Origin: Bacteroidia bacterium
Lineage (GTDB): Bacteria > Bacteroidota > Bacteroidia > B-17B0 > Aurantibacillaceae
NCBI GenBank assembly: GCA_025455485.1
Contig: JALOMJ010000002.1
Span: 26,438 to 90,437, forward strand
Reading direction: 5' to 3'
DNA length: 64,000 nucleotides
The translations under genes and the position numbers were made by a program. Below, piece after piece: positions 25,134 through 33,304 of this stretch. The notes below the pieces were generated by a model that saw only the letters and a program-made list of their open reading frames with translations, did not search any database and was not told the DNA's origin. Every line of letters starts with the position of its first letter. Within the stretch, counting starts at the first letter, position 1.

Positions 25134-26537
25134 TTAGCTCAGAAGAAAACTTTCCCCTTTTTCAGGGATAATAACTTCGCGATATCCATGCTGGATTAAG
25201 AGTGATCTGTAACCGAGTTTAGATTCAGCTTCCCCATGCACAAGGAATATTTTTTTGATTTTTTCTTTGTTCTGGCAAGAAAGAAATCTTAATAAATCGG
25301 AGGAGTCGGCGTGCGCGCTGAGGGATTGTATGGCCTCCACCTCAGCTTTCACTTCAAAAACCTCTCCGAAAATGTGCACTTGTTTATGGCCGGCAAGAAG
25401 GTCGGCACCCAAAGTGCCGGGTGAACAATACCCCGCAATTAAAACGGTGTTGTTGGGATTACCAATGGTGTTGCTGAGGTGGTGTTTTATTCGGCCTGCA
25501 TCTCCCATCCCTGAGGCAGAAATAATCATACAAGGTTCCTGAATTTCGTTTAAAAATTTAGAATCTTCCACGTCCTCAATGTATTTTAAATCTTCAAAAT
25601 CAAATGGGTCAGGGTCTTGGTGCAACGATGCCTTAAGTGTTTCATTAAAACATTCGGGATGTTTTCGCATCACCTGTGTAGCTTTAAATGAAAGCGGGCT
25701 GTCAACAAACACCTTCATCTTGGGAAGCAAATTTTTATTTTTTAGAACGTTGAGCAGGTACACAATTTCCTGAGTGCGACCCAAACTGAAGGCAGGCACA
25801 ATTAATTTACCTTTTTTCTCAATACAGGTTTTGATAATAAGGTTGAGTAATTTTAGTTCGGAGTTCTCGGGGTTCTCATGTATGCTGTTACCGTAGGTAG
25901 ATTCGCAAACAATGTAATCCGCCTGGGGAAATGGTTCGGGGGCATTTAGGATGAGATCGTTGTAACGCCCCACATCGCCGCTAAAACATAATTTTAGTAT
26001 TTTGTTTTCTTCGTTTGAAGTGATGTTAATGGCCGCACTGCCAATAATGTGGCCCACATCGGTGAAATGAAAAGAGAGTTCATCGCACAAATGAAATTCG
26101 TGATGATAAGGAATGGGTCGAAACCGCTTTAAACACTCCTCGGCATCTTTTGAAGTATACAGTGGTTTCAGTGGGTCAAAGCCCTTTTTTAAACGGCGTT
26201 TATTTATGTAACGAATATCGCTTTCGTGAATATGGGCACTATCGAGTAGTAATATTTCACAGGCATCGTAGGTTGCCGGGGTACAATAGATTTTTCCCAT
26301 GAAACCGTTTTTAACCAGAAAAGGCAGATTTCCAGAATGGTCGATGTGTGCGTGAGACAACACCACTGCTTCAATATGTGAAGGATTTACACCCAAATGC
26401 CGGTTGAGGGAATCGGTTTCTTTTCCTAAACCCTGATACAAACCGCAATCCAGCAAGAATTGTTTTCCTTTTTCCGTAAGCAGGAGGTGTTTGCTGCCGG
26501 TAACCGTTTCTGTAGCACCAATAAATTTAATTTTCAT
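25134..26537 (-). CDS. MBL-fold / beta-CASP RNA-processing exonuclease-like protein
   Basis: 467 aa metallo-beta-lactamase nuclease. Motifs: SHAHIDHSGNLP (HxHxDH), VGHIIGSA, FSGDVGRYND, the beta-CASP region with ISASGMGDAGRI, SLSAHADSSDL and a C-terminal FLVHGE. This matches bacterial relatives of the CPSF-73/Ysh1 group rather than RNase J, which is longer. Function in bacteria is little studied; RNA processing is inferred from family. Nineteen bases downstream of the TerB-like gene and likely co-transcribed with it. Confidence 0.85.
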   Translation of the reverse strand: MKIKFIGATETVTGSKHLLLTEKGKQFLLDCGLYQGLGKETDSLNRHLGVNPSHIEAVVLSHAHIDHSGNLPFLVKNGFMGKIYCTPATYDACEILLLDSAHIHESDIRYINKRRLKKGFDPLKPLYTSKDAEECLKRFRPIPYHHEFHLCDELSFHFTDVGHIIGSAAINITSNEENKILKLCFSGDVGRYNDLILNAPEPFPQADYIVCESTYGNSIHENPENSELKLLNLIIKTCIEKKGKLIVPAFSLGRTQEIVYLLNVLKNKNLLPKMKVFVDSPLSFKATQVMRKHPECFNETLKASLHQDPDPFDFEDLKYIEDVEDSKFLNEIQEPCMIISASGMGDAGRIKHHLSNTIGNPNNTVLIAGYCSPGTLGADLLAGHKQVHIFGEVFEVKAEVEAIQSLSAHADSSDLLRFLSCQNKEKIKKIFLVHGEAESKLGYRSLLIQHGYREVIIPEKGESFLLS

Positions 26538-26555
26538 GGAGAGGCGCCGGTACTG

Positions 26556-26957
26556 TCAGGATTTTTTGTAGAAGATGGGGTCGCCTTTCAGGGGCCCTAT
26601 GTCTTTTACAAATCTTTGATAAAGCTCATTTTCTTCTATAGTTACGGGCGGAAACGCTTCGGTAATGCTTTTCATAATCTTCAGGGCACATTCTTTTAGT
26701 TCCGGACTCAGATAGTGGCTGTTTACCTGAAGCTCATGAATTGCCCAGGTGTAAACTGTTTCTACATCACGTTTGTCTTTTTCAAGTATTTTGAAAATAA
26801 TATCCGACACATCGTAATTGTAGTTGTTTTGTTTGAAACCGGCTGTTATAATCTGTTCGAATTTTTTACGTTCTTCCGGATTTACTTTGCCATCAACTTT
26901 TGCAAAGGCGTAGGCCAATTCACCCAAGGCATAATGAAGGTTTTCGATTGGTGTCAT
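26556..26957 (-). CDS. TerB-like protein
   Basis: 133 aa, helical, with a TerB-type N-terminus: LGELAYAFAKVDGKVNPEERKKFEQII, in which the acidic DGKVNPEE loop is the typical metal-binding feature. Molecular role unknown; TerB relatives are associated with tellurite and general stress responses. Upstream of the MBL nuclease on the same strand. Confidence 0.75.
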   Translation of the reverse strand: MTPIENLHYALGELAYAFAKVDGKVNPEERKKFEQIITAGFKQNNYNYDVSDIIFKILEKDKRDVETVYTWAIHELQVNSHYLSPELKECALKIMKSITEAFPPVTIEENELYQRFVKDIGPLKGDPIFYKKS

Positions 26958-27086
26958 AGATGAAACGTTTTGTGATTACAGAATTAAGCACCCACCCAAA
27001 ATATAGGTAATGGCTTATCCGAAGTCCAATTTACGTATTTTGTTATTAAGATGCAAGGCCAAAAGAGGCCTTGTTTTCATTGGCAG

Positions 27087-27479
27087 TCAACCCTCACTAA
27101 GCTCTCTGCCTTGTTCGTTTTGCTTTTCCAGTGTCCAGCCATCGGTAACACTGGTTTCCAGCCATACATTGCCTGATTTTCGAAACACCTGTATTGAAAG
27201 ACCATACACATCCATAAACCTTTGTTCAAGTTCATCTACTGTAAGTTCCGGACTGATGGTGATACTGCCTTTATTATGAACTGTTCGGCATTCGCCTAAT
27301 GTTTTGCTGCTCGATTTCATTAGTTTTTTTGAAGACATGCCTCCACTACCGTGAGGTTTGGAGAAAAATTCAATTTTCAAATAAGGAAAAGCCGCATTAA
27401 ACTCCTCCTGAATGGCGTGTATTTTTCGATGGTCGTTAATACTGATTTTCATTGGTTCTGCCTTTAGATTGTGTAACAT
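27087..27479 (-). CDS. Conserved hypothetical protein paired with a universal stress protein
   Basis: 130 aa; an alternative start at Met10 (27452, MKISINDHRK) is equally possible. Soluble alpha/beta character, no signal peptide. Recognisable conserved stretches are KISINDHRKIHAIQEEFN, SKTLGECRT, LTVDELEQRFMDVYGLS and VFRKSGNVWLETSVTDGWT. I have seen this family next to stress proteins in Bacteroidota but know no function. Five bases after the usp gene, so same operon under the class II-positioned operator. Confidence 0.7.
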   Translation of the reverse strand: MLHNLKAEPMKISINDHRKIHAIQEEFNAAFPYLKIEFFSKPHGSGGMSSKKLMKSSSKTLGECRTVHNKGSITISPELTVDELEQRFMDVYGLSIQVFRKSGNVWLETSVTDGWTLEKQNEQGRELSEG

Positions 27480-27484
27480 GGTGT

Positions 27485-28321
27485 TTATTCGTGTATGGTT
27501 AATATGGGTGTTTGGATATGGTAAATGATTGTTTGCATGTTATTCTTCCTGAATATGGATTCAAAGAAGCCATGGTGCCTTGCTAAAGCTACGCTTAAAT
27601 CAATGTTGTGTTTTTGAGCAAAGGTGTTCAAACCTACTGTAATGTTTGGCGCCGTGATTTCGTAAAAGTTGTGTTGTATTCCTTCCAGAAAATGGTCTAA
27701 GGCTACTCCTTCTACAGCGGCTTCAAAGCCCGGAATATTTTTTTCCTCTTTGTTCACATGCAGAATAAAAATTTCAGCATTAAAAAGACGCGCCATGGTT
27801 TTTAAAGGCTCAAGCAAATTCAGGGATTTTATTGCCTTGTTATCGCTGGCAAATAGTATGCGCTGTATGGGTTTGAATTTTATCTGATGATGAATAATCA
27901 TTACGGGACAGGCGCACTCGCTGACCATTTCAGAGGCATTGCTGCCAATTACCTTCTCACTGAAAAATCCACTGCCCTGTAAACCCATCACAACAAGGTC
28001 GGCCTTTAGTTTTTCAGCCTGATTTTTTATGGTTTCTCCGGCAAATCCATGCAAACACATTAATTCAACAGATTGCAATTCAGGATGATTTTTTCTGATA
28101 CGGGCTTCAGTATCCTTGAGTTGTTGTAGGCCCTCTTTCTCCAATTCATTCAGCGTAAACATTAAGGTAGGCACTTCAGACGCAACCAGAGGAACATGGT
28201 AGGCAGTTAAAAGAATTAACCTCGCCTTACTCTTCACGGCCATTGCTGCAGCGTAATCTATCGCATTTTCAGCGCTTTCTGAAAAGTCGGTAGCGGCAAG
28301 TATGGTTGAAAATGAAGACAT
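27485..28321 (-). CDS. Tandem-domain universal stress protein (third Usp of the window)
   Basis: 278 aa, two Usp domains. Domain 1 (FSTILAATDFSESAENAIDYA) has an intact nucleotide loop GLQGSGFFSEKVIGSN; domain 2 starts RILFASDNKAIKSL and lacks it. Transcribed with the 130-aa partner from a promoter with a CRP/FNR-type palindrome near -41. Together with the pair at 21 kb this gives three double-Usp proteins around one two-component system. Confidence 0.9.
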   Translation of the reverse strand: MSSFSTILAATDFSESAENAIDYAAAMAVKSKARLILLTAYHVPLVASEVPTLMFTLNELEKEGLQQLKDTEARIRKNHPELQSVELMCLHGFAGETIKNQAEKLKADLVVMGLQGSGFFSEKVIGSNASEMVSECACPVMIIHHQIKFKPIQRILFASDNKAIKSLNLLEPLKTMARLFNAEIFILHVNKEEKNIPGFEAAVEGVALDHFLEGIQHNFYEITAPNITVGLNTFAQKHNIDLSVALARHHGFFESIFRKNNMQTIIYHIQTPILTIHE

Positions 28322-28369
28322 CTTTTTACGGGCAGCATTGCTCTCTGAGTTTGAGGGTAATGATTTGGA

Positions 28370-28377
28370 CGAAATTA
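28370..28377 (-). promoter_or_regulatory. -7 promoter element TAATTTCG (minus strand) of the usp unit
   Basis: One mismatch to TAnnTTTG, 49 bases from the usp ATG. Defines an inferred start near 28366. Confidence 0.4.
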
Positions 28378-28400
28378 GTGAGAAGAGATAAGAAGAAAAC

Positions 28401-28414
28401 TGACTGATGTCAGC
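28401..28414 (-). promoter_or_regulatory. FNR/CRP-type operator CTGAC-N4-GTCAG upstream of usp
   Basis: CTGACTGATGTCAG on the plus strand, perfect five-base arms. The centre is about 41.5 bases upstream of the inferred start, the class II activator position. Confidence 0.6.
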
Positions 28415-28434
28415 TTTGGTGATGATTTAAATCA

Positions 28435-28462
28435 AAAGGCACAGAAATTTCCGTGCCTTTTA
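28435..28462 (-). terminator. Terminator of the M13 peptidase gene
   Basis: Inverted repeat AAAAGGCAC / GTGCCTTTT with a T-rich run on the minus strand, about 25 bases after the stop. Confidence 0.8.
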
Positions 28463-28485
28463 ATAAAAATTAATCAAATGGCCTT

Positions 28486-30519
28486 TTACCAGATTTTTGC
28501 TCTCTTTTCCGGAGCAATGTACATTTTGTGGCTTTCCTTCACGTTAAAGGCAGCATAAAATGGATCAAAATTAGAAGCCGGTCCGTTAACCCTGAACATT
28601 TCCGGACTGTGAGGGTCGGTCGTAATCCGGCTTCGCAAACTTTCGTCCCTGCTTTTCATCCGCCATACCTGAGCATACCCCAGAAAAAACCGCTGATCAG
28701 GGGTAAAGCCATCAATTTTTATAGTATCCTGACCCTGTTTGGTCATTTTAAAGGCGTCGTAAGCAATGGCCAAGCCACCAATATCAGCAATGTTTTCGCC
28801 CAGAGTAAGATCCCCTTTTACATGTAGGCCATCCAGAATTGTGTAGCTGTTGTATAGGTCGACTAGGCCTGTGGTTTTTTCCTTGAATTTTTCACCGTCT
28901 TCCTTTGTCCACCAATTTACCATGTTACCTTTTTCATCGTATTGGCTACCCTGATCGTCAAAGCCGTGTGTCATTTCATGACCAATAACCATGCCTATTG
29001 CTCCGTAATTTATAGCATCATCCGCATTCGCATCAAAAAAGGGAAATTGCAATATACCTGCAGGAAAAACAATTTCATTATAACTAGGATTATAGTAGGC
29101 GTTCACAGTAGGAGGACTCATGCCCCATTCTGATTTATCAACCGGTTTGCCAACCTTATCAATCATTTCTTTGTAATCGTGAGCACGCACTGACATGGCA
29201 TTTTCAAAAAAATTGTTTCGGTCTATCGCTACATCGTCGTAACTTTTCCATTTCTCAGGGTACCCAATCTTTTTTGTGAATGTGTTCAGCTTGGTAATAG
29301 CTTTGGTTTTGGTTTCAGTACTCATCCAAGCCAAAGCACTAATCCGTTTTTCAAAGGCTACCTGTAGGTTCTTCACCAGTTCATCCATGCGTTTTTTTGC
29401 TGTATCGTTAAAATACTTTTTCACATACAACTGCCCCAGAAGTTCACCCAATCCTCTGTCAACACGACCCACCATTTTTTTCCAGCGTTTGCTGTCGCTT
29501 TTCTGACCACTGAAAATCCGGTCAAATTCAAAGTTGGCATCCCTGAAAGCTTTTGAAAGAAGGTTAGCATTACTGCTGATGTAGTCGTATTTGAGTTTGG
29601 TTTTCCAAACATCAATCGGTTTCGATACCAGCAACTTGCTGAGACCTTCGTAGTAAGCGGGTTGAGCAACATTAATACTATCTGTTTTTACTTTCATGAT
29701 ATCAAAAACAAGTTTCCAGTCAATACCCGGACTCAATTTTTGCAATTGGGCCATGCTCATTTTATTATAATTCGTCTGAGGGTTTCTCAACTCCACCGGA
29801 CTTCTGTGATGTTTAGCAATTTCGGTTTCGAGTGCCAGAACCTGTTGGGCATATCTTTTGGCCGCTTCTTCGTTTTCGCCTGAAAGTGTAAACATGGTGA
29901 TGGCATTTTGCACCAAAGCGTTTCGTGCTGCTTCAGTAGCACTGTCTTTACGCGTATAATAGTCTTTTTCAGGCAGGCTTAAACCGTTTTGATAAAGTAC
30001 AGCAATGTTTTGATTGCTGTTTTTATCATCGGCGCCGACGTAAAAGCCAATTTCATATGCTTCGCCACGGGCATACAATTCGGCAATGAGTTTTACGAGC
30101 TCGTTGTGGTTTTTAACAGCATTAATCTGCTCTAAAACCGGCTTTAAAGGCTCAGCGCCAATTTTTTCAATGGTGAGGGTATCCATTCCACTAGCATAAT
30201 AATCGCCCACCTTTTGTTCAAGACTGCCTTTTTCTACTTTGGCAGAAGCGCTTTCCTCCAGTATTCCCCTTAGTTTACTTAGGTTTTCTTCATATAGCGT
30301 GTAAAAGCTTCCCCAGGCACTTTGGTCATCGGGTATTTTAGCACCCTTCAGCCAGGTACCGTTCACATATTCATAAAAGTTATCGCCCGGGCTAATGCTT
30401 GTATCCATGCCGCTGACATCAAAATAGGATTTTTGAACGCCGGTTTCCTTGGAAGTGTTTTTACATGATTGGCCAATAATCAGGACTGAAGCTAAAATAA
30501 GAATGAGTTTGTTTTTCAT
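28486..30519 (-). CDS. M13-family zinc metallopeptidase lipoprotein (neprilysin/PepO-like)
   Basis: 677 aa, the usual length. Lipoprotein signal with Cys in LIIGQSCKN. Zinc site VIGHEMTHGFD (HExxH) and the downstream Glu in ENIADIGG; substrate-binding NAYYNPSYNEIVFPAGI is also typical. Exported, probably periplasmic or surface, cleaving short peptides. A minus-strand TAACTTTG element lies about 22 bases upstream of the ATG. Monocistronic, separating the stress and sulfur regions. Confidence 0.95.
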   Translation of the reverse strand: MKNKLILILASVLIIGQSCKNTSKETGVQKSYFDVSGMDTSISPGDNFYEYVNGTWLKGAKIPDDQSAWGSFYTLYEENLSKLRGILEESASAKVEKGSLEQKVGDYYASGMDTLTIEKIGAEPLKPVLEQINAVKNHNELVKLIAELYARGEAYEIGFYVGADDKNSNQNIAVLYQNGLSLPEKDYYTRKDSATEAARNALVQNAITMFTLSGENEEAAKRYAQQVLALETEIAKHHRSPVELRNPQTNYNKMSMAQLQKLSPGIDWKLVFDIMKVKTDSINVAQPAYYEGLSKLLVSKPIDVWKTKLKYDYISSNANLLSKAFRDANFEFDRIFSGQKSDSKRWKKMVGRVDRGLGELLGQLYVKKYFNDTAKKRMDELVKNLQVAFEKRISALAWMSTETKTKAITKLNTFTKKIGYPEKWKSYDDVAIDRNNFFENAMSVRAHDYKEMIDKVGKPVDKSEWGMSPPTVNAYYNPSYNEIVFPAGILQFPFFDANADDAINYGAIGMVIGHEMTHGFDDQGSQYDEKGNMVNWWTKEDGEKFKEKTTGLVDLYNSYTILDGLHVKGDLTLGENIADIGGLAIAYDAFKMTKQGQDTIKIDGFTPDQRFFLGYAQVWRMKSRDESLRSRITTDPHSPEMFRVNGPASNFDPFYAAFNVKESHKMYIAPEKRAKIW

Positions 30520-30645
30520 GTGTTGTATAGGTTTTATTTACAAAGTTAATCATTCAAAAAAGAGGCCTTGCTCTGGTAATGAACTTTTACATGAACGGTA
30601 ATCTCAAGGCTTGTTCGTTTGAAAAAATGGATTTGTGAGTGTTGT

Positions 30646-30876
30646 TTATTTTCGCAGCCAGGTGTGGAACCGTTTTTGAATGAATGGAATGTATACCCAA
30701 ACCATTAGTGGAACAAGCAATAAACTGACGGACAATGTGCGAAAAGGTGTTGGAAGAAATTGCAGATGCGGAAGTAAAAGTAAAGAAAATAAGGTAATCA
30801 TTGGATAAATAAAACACCAAACCAATAGCGCAAATTTCCATTTTTTTGGATGTTGGGGTAGGGGAACAGAGGACAT
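30646..30876 (-). CDS. Small two-helix membrane protein
   Basis: 76 aa with two hydrophobic segments (FALLVWCFIYPMITLFSLLL and FRTLSVSLLLVPLMVWVYI), flanked by charged residues (PKKWK; QKRFHTWLRK). It resembles the C-terminal membrane part seen in some antibiotic-monooxygenase-family proteins. The overlapping ORF 30587-30841 in another frame is a shadow. Thirteen bases after the CRP/FNR gene, so probably the last gene of the thiosulfate operon. Confidence 0.65.
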   Translation of the reverse strand: MSSVPLPQHPKKWKFALLVWCFIYPMITLFSLLLLPHLQFLPTPFRTLSVSLLLVPLMVWVYIPFIQKRFHTWLRK

Positions 30877-30889
30877 AATTAAGTTTGTT

Positions 30890-31522
30890 TCAGAAGGTGC
30901 TTAAGAGCTTTATTTCGTTTCGATAAAGCAGTAGTTTTTTGTCGTTTTCCAATTGTTTTAATAGACGTGAGATGACCACTCTGCTTGTGCCCATTTCTTC
31001 GGCAATTTGGTTATGGGAAAGTAAAATGGAAGATTTACCGGTAACTTTTGATTTGTTTTTTAAATACTTAATTAATCGTTCATCAAGCTTGTGAAAGGCA
31101 ATGCTTTCAAGTGATTTGAGTAATTCATTGAAACGTTGGGTAAAACTGTTAAAGATGTAGCTTTTCCAGCTGGGGTATTTTACCAGCCATTCATCCAGTT
31201 TTTCATGGGGTATGGAAATCAGTTCCACGTTATCTTCGGCAATGGCTTTGATTTCACTTTTTCTTGCCTCCATGCAGCAGGTATAGGCCATGGCGCAACT
31301 CTCATTTGAACTTAGGTAGTACAATAACAATTCATTTCCATCTTCGTCTTTTCGCATAACACGTATGGTGCCGCTCACAATCAATGGCATAAATTTGATT
31401 TGTTTGTTGTAGTCAATAATCACGTCTCCTTCTTTGAAAGACATAAGCTTACACCCTTCGCTAATTTCATCGATGAGTTTTAATTCAAGAAAATGTTTGA
31501 GTTTTTCTTTAAGTGCCGTCAT
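30890..31522 (-). CDS. CRP/FNR-family regulator of the sulfur island
   Basis: 210 aa. N-terminal cNMP-binding fold (about 20-130) and C-terminal HTH with recognition helix GTSRVVISRLLKQLEN. The Glu that CRP and FNR use to read TGA half-sites is Val here, so a different operator is expected. A cysteine group SCAMAYTCCM lies in the effector domain, with another Cys near the N-terminus (EGCKL); there is no FNR-type N-terminal CxxxCxxC cluster, so oxygen sensing by Fe-S is unlikely, while thiol or persulfide sensing is an open possibility. It sits in the putative thiosulfate operon and would be autoregulated there. Confidence 0.9.
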   Translation of the reverse strand: MTALKEKLKHFLELKLIDEISEGCKLMSFKEGDVIIDYNKQIKFMPLIVSGTIRVMRKDEDGNELLLYYLSSNESCAMAYTCCMEARKSEIKAIAEDNVELISIPHEKLDEWLVKYPSWKSYIFNSFTQRFNELLKSLESIAFHKLDERLIKYLKNKSKVTGKSSILLSHNQIAEEMGTSRVVISRLLKQLENDKKLLLYRNEIKLLSTF

Positions 31523-31573
31523 AGTTTTTTTTTGTGAAGGCTAAAGGTATTTAAAAATACTAAGCAGGAAACG

Positions 31574-33304
31574 TTATCTGAATTCGTACGATGTGCCTTT
31601 AAGCTGTGTGAGCAATGTGTTTGGCTCATCGGTGGCTACCGCTCTGCCTTCTATTTTTGGGGCTACGGGCGAATGCTGGCTGAGGTACTCGATAATCACA
31701 TCGTGTAGCAGGAAAGGTGTTTTTTTAGGATGCTTTACGTGTTCAATTCTGCACAAGGTGTCTTCAGGGTCGCCTTCGCGTTCACAGGCAACAATGTTGT
31801 ATTCTTTCTCAGGATTTAAGGGTTTACCACCAATTTTCACCGAGTTTACCCTTTTACCCAAATCATTTCCGATAGTGAAATTAACTTCCATGCCACTGTA
31901 ACGCACAAACCAACCCCCAAAACGTTTGGAGGGATCTTTGGCGAAAGCATTTTGCAGTTCTTTTTCAAGCCAGTCCCATATTTGTTTGCCGCTCACTTTG
32001 GCCGTTTTTGCCTCACTGTTCACCGGCAGCATGTTCCATAAAAATTCTTTGGTAATCTTGGCCAGGCCGGTTTTGGGATCAAGGGCAAGGGGTTGGCAAA
32101 ACCGAAAGCCGTTCGACAATGCAATGTCGGGTTTAAATTTCCACAAAATGGCATCGGTAATTAAATTGTCCATGGGTGTTTCCATTACAAAATAGCGTAC
32201 AAGCGGCGTTTTGCTGGTGCCAATTACCACATCAAGATCTTTTTTAAATGGTTCATACGCTGCATCTACAAGTTTCTGCACAGCTTTGTCAGGGGCGTAT
32301 TTTGCCGGATCAACATCCAGCAATTGGTAGTGGATGTTTTTTAATTTACCATTGTCCATTTCAAAATCCAACTTACCCAAAAAGGAACCAAAGGCTCCGC
32401 ATTCAACTACTTTTGTGTATTTGCCCTGAATGGGCTCTCTCACGCGCTCGTGTGTGTCAGCCCCCAAAATAATATCAACCCCTTCGCTTACCGGGTTGTT
32501 GGCGAGCCCTACCTGTTGCGCCAGGCCCATGTGTGTGGCAACGATTACCAGTGAACACCCCTCTACTTCCCGCAAAAGTTTAACGTATTTGGCCAAATTT
32601 TTATCGGCATGTTCAAATTTTAAACCTTCGCTGTATGCCGGACTCTGGCGTTTGGGAATTAAATGATCGGTGTAGCCTATGAATCCAATTTTTGTGCCCC
32701 CAATAAATTTTATCCAGTACGGAGGATAAACCAATTCACCATTGTTTTCATCCTTGGTGTTGTGGTACATGTTGGCACAAATTTTTGCCGCATTCGCGTG
32801 GCCCATGTCGTACAACATTTTTTTCTTTTTATACACCACTTCCCAATTGCCGGGCAACATCAGGTCATAGCCCAGTTCATTAAAAATCGGAATAAGCACT
32901 TCACCTTCTGTTAAGGAAGCCACGGCATGTCCGTGAAAATAATCGCCACCATCGTAAAGTAAAGTAGTGTCAGGAGCTTTTTTCCTGAACGACTCAATCA
33001 TGGTTTTTAAGACCGCAAGGCCTCCGCGTTTTTTATACACGGCTTGGTTGTTCTCCCAAAAAAATTCGTCGTGCGTGAACAATTGTGCATGAATGTCGGT
33101 GGTAATTAAAATGCTGATGGTTTTCGCTTTTACGGCATTTGCGTCAGGTTTCATTTCAACCAGCTCATTTTTTTCAGCACCAATAAGTTCCGATACCGGA
33201 CTTAGCATTGTGGCGAGACCGGCAAGTGTGGTTTTTTTTAAAAAATCCCTCCGGTTGTTCTGTGGTTTTGAGCTGCTTTTTTTCTTCTCCATCGCGTATT
33301 GCAT
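31574..33304 (-). CDS. SoxB-like Tat-exported metallophosphoesterase/5'-nucleotidase family protein
   Basis: 576 aa. Twin-arginine signal NRRDFLKKTTLAGLATM directs export of the folded protein. The metallophosphoesterase domain has TTDIHAQL, DGGDYFHGHA, PGNWEVVY, ATHMGLAQQVG and GADTHERV; the C-terminal nucleotidase domain follows from about residue 370. GNWE instead of the usual GNHE, the HAQL segment and the Tat signal are SoxB features. SoxB hydrolyses sulfate from a SoxY-bound thiosulfate conjugate, but no soxXAYZ is present here, so the reaction is uncertain. Overlaps the porin stop by one base. General 5'-nucleotidase remains the alternative. Confidence 0.68.
   Translation of the reverse strand: MQYAMEKKKSSSKPQNNRRDFLKKTTLAGLATMLSPVSELIGAEKNELVEMKPDANAVKAKTISILITTDIHAQLFTHDEFFWENNQAVYKKRGGLAVLKTMIESFRKKAPDTTLLYDGGDYFHGHAVASLTEGEVLIPIFNELGYDLMLPGNWEVVYKKKKMLYDMGHANAAKICANMYHNTKDENNGELVYPPYWIKFIGGTKIGFIGYTDHLIPKRQSPAYSEGLKFEHADKNLAKYVKLLREVEGCSLVIVATHMGLAQQVGLANNPVSEGVDIILGADTHERVREPIQGKYTKVVECGAFGSFLGKLDFEMDNGKLKNIHYQLLDVDPAKYAPDKAVQKLVDAAYEPFKKDLDVVIGTSKTPLVRYFVMETPMDNLITDAILWKFKPDIALSNGFRFCQPLALDPKTGLAKITKEFLWNMLPVNSEAKTAKVSGKQIWDWLEKELQNAFAKDPSKRFGGWFVRYSGMEVNFTIGNDLGKRVNSVKIGGKPLNPEKEYNIVACEREGDPEDTLCRIEHVKHPKKTPFLLHDVIIEYLSQHSPVAPKIEGRAVATDEPNTLLTQLKGTSYEFR

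Noticed and set aside
30587-30841. 84-aa minus-strand ORF
   Set aside because: Overlaps the better 76-aa two-helix ORF in another frame and lacks its clean membrane topology.
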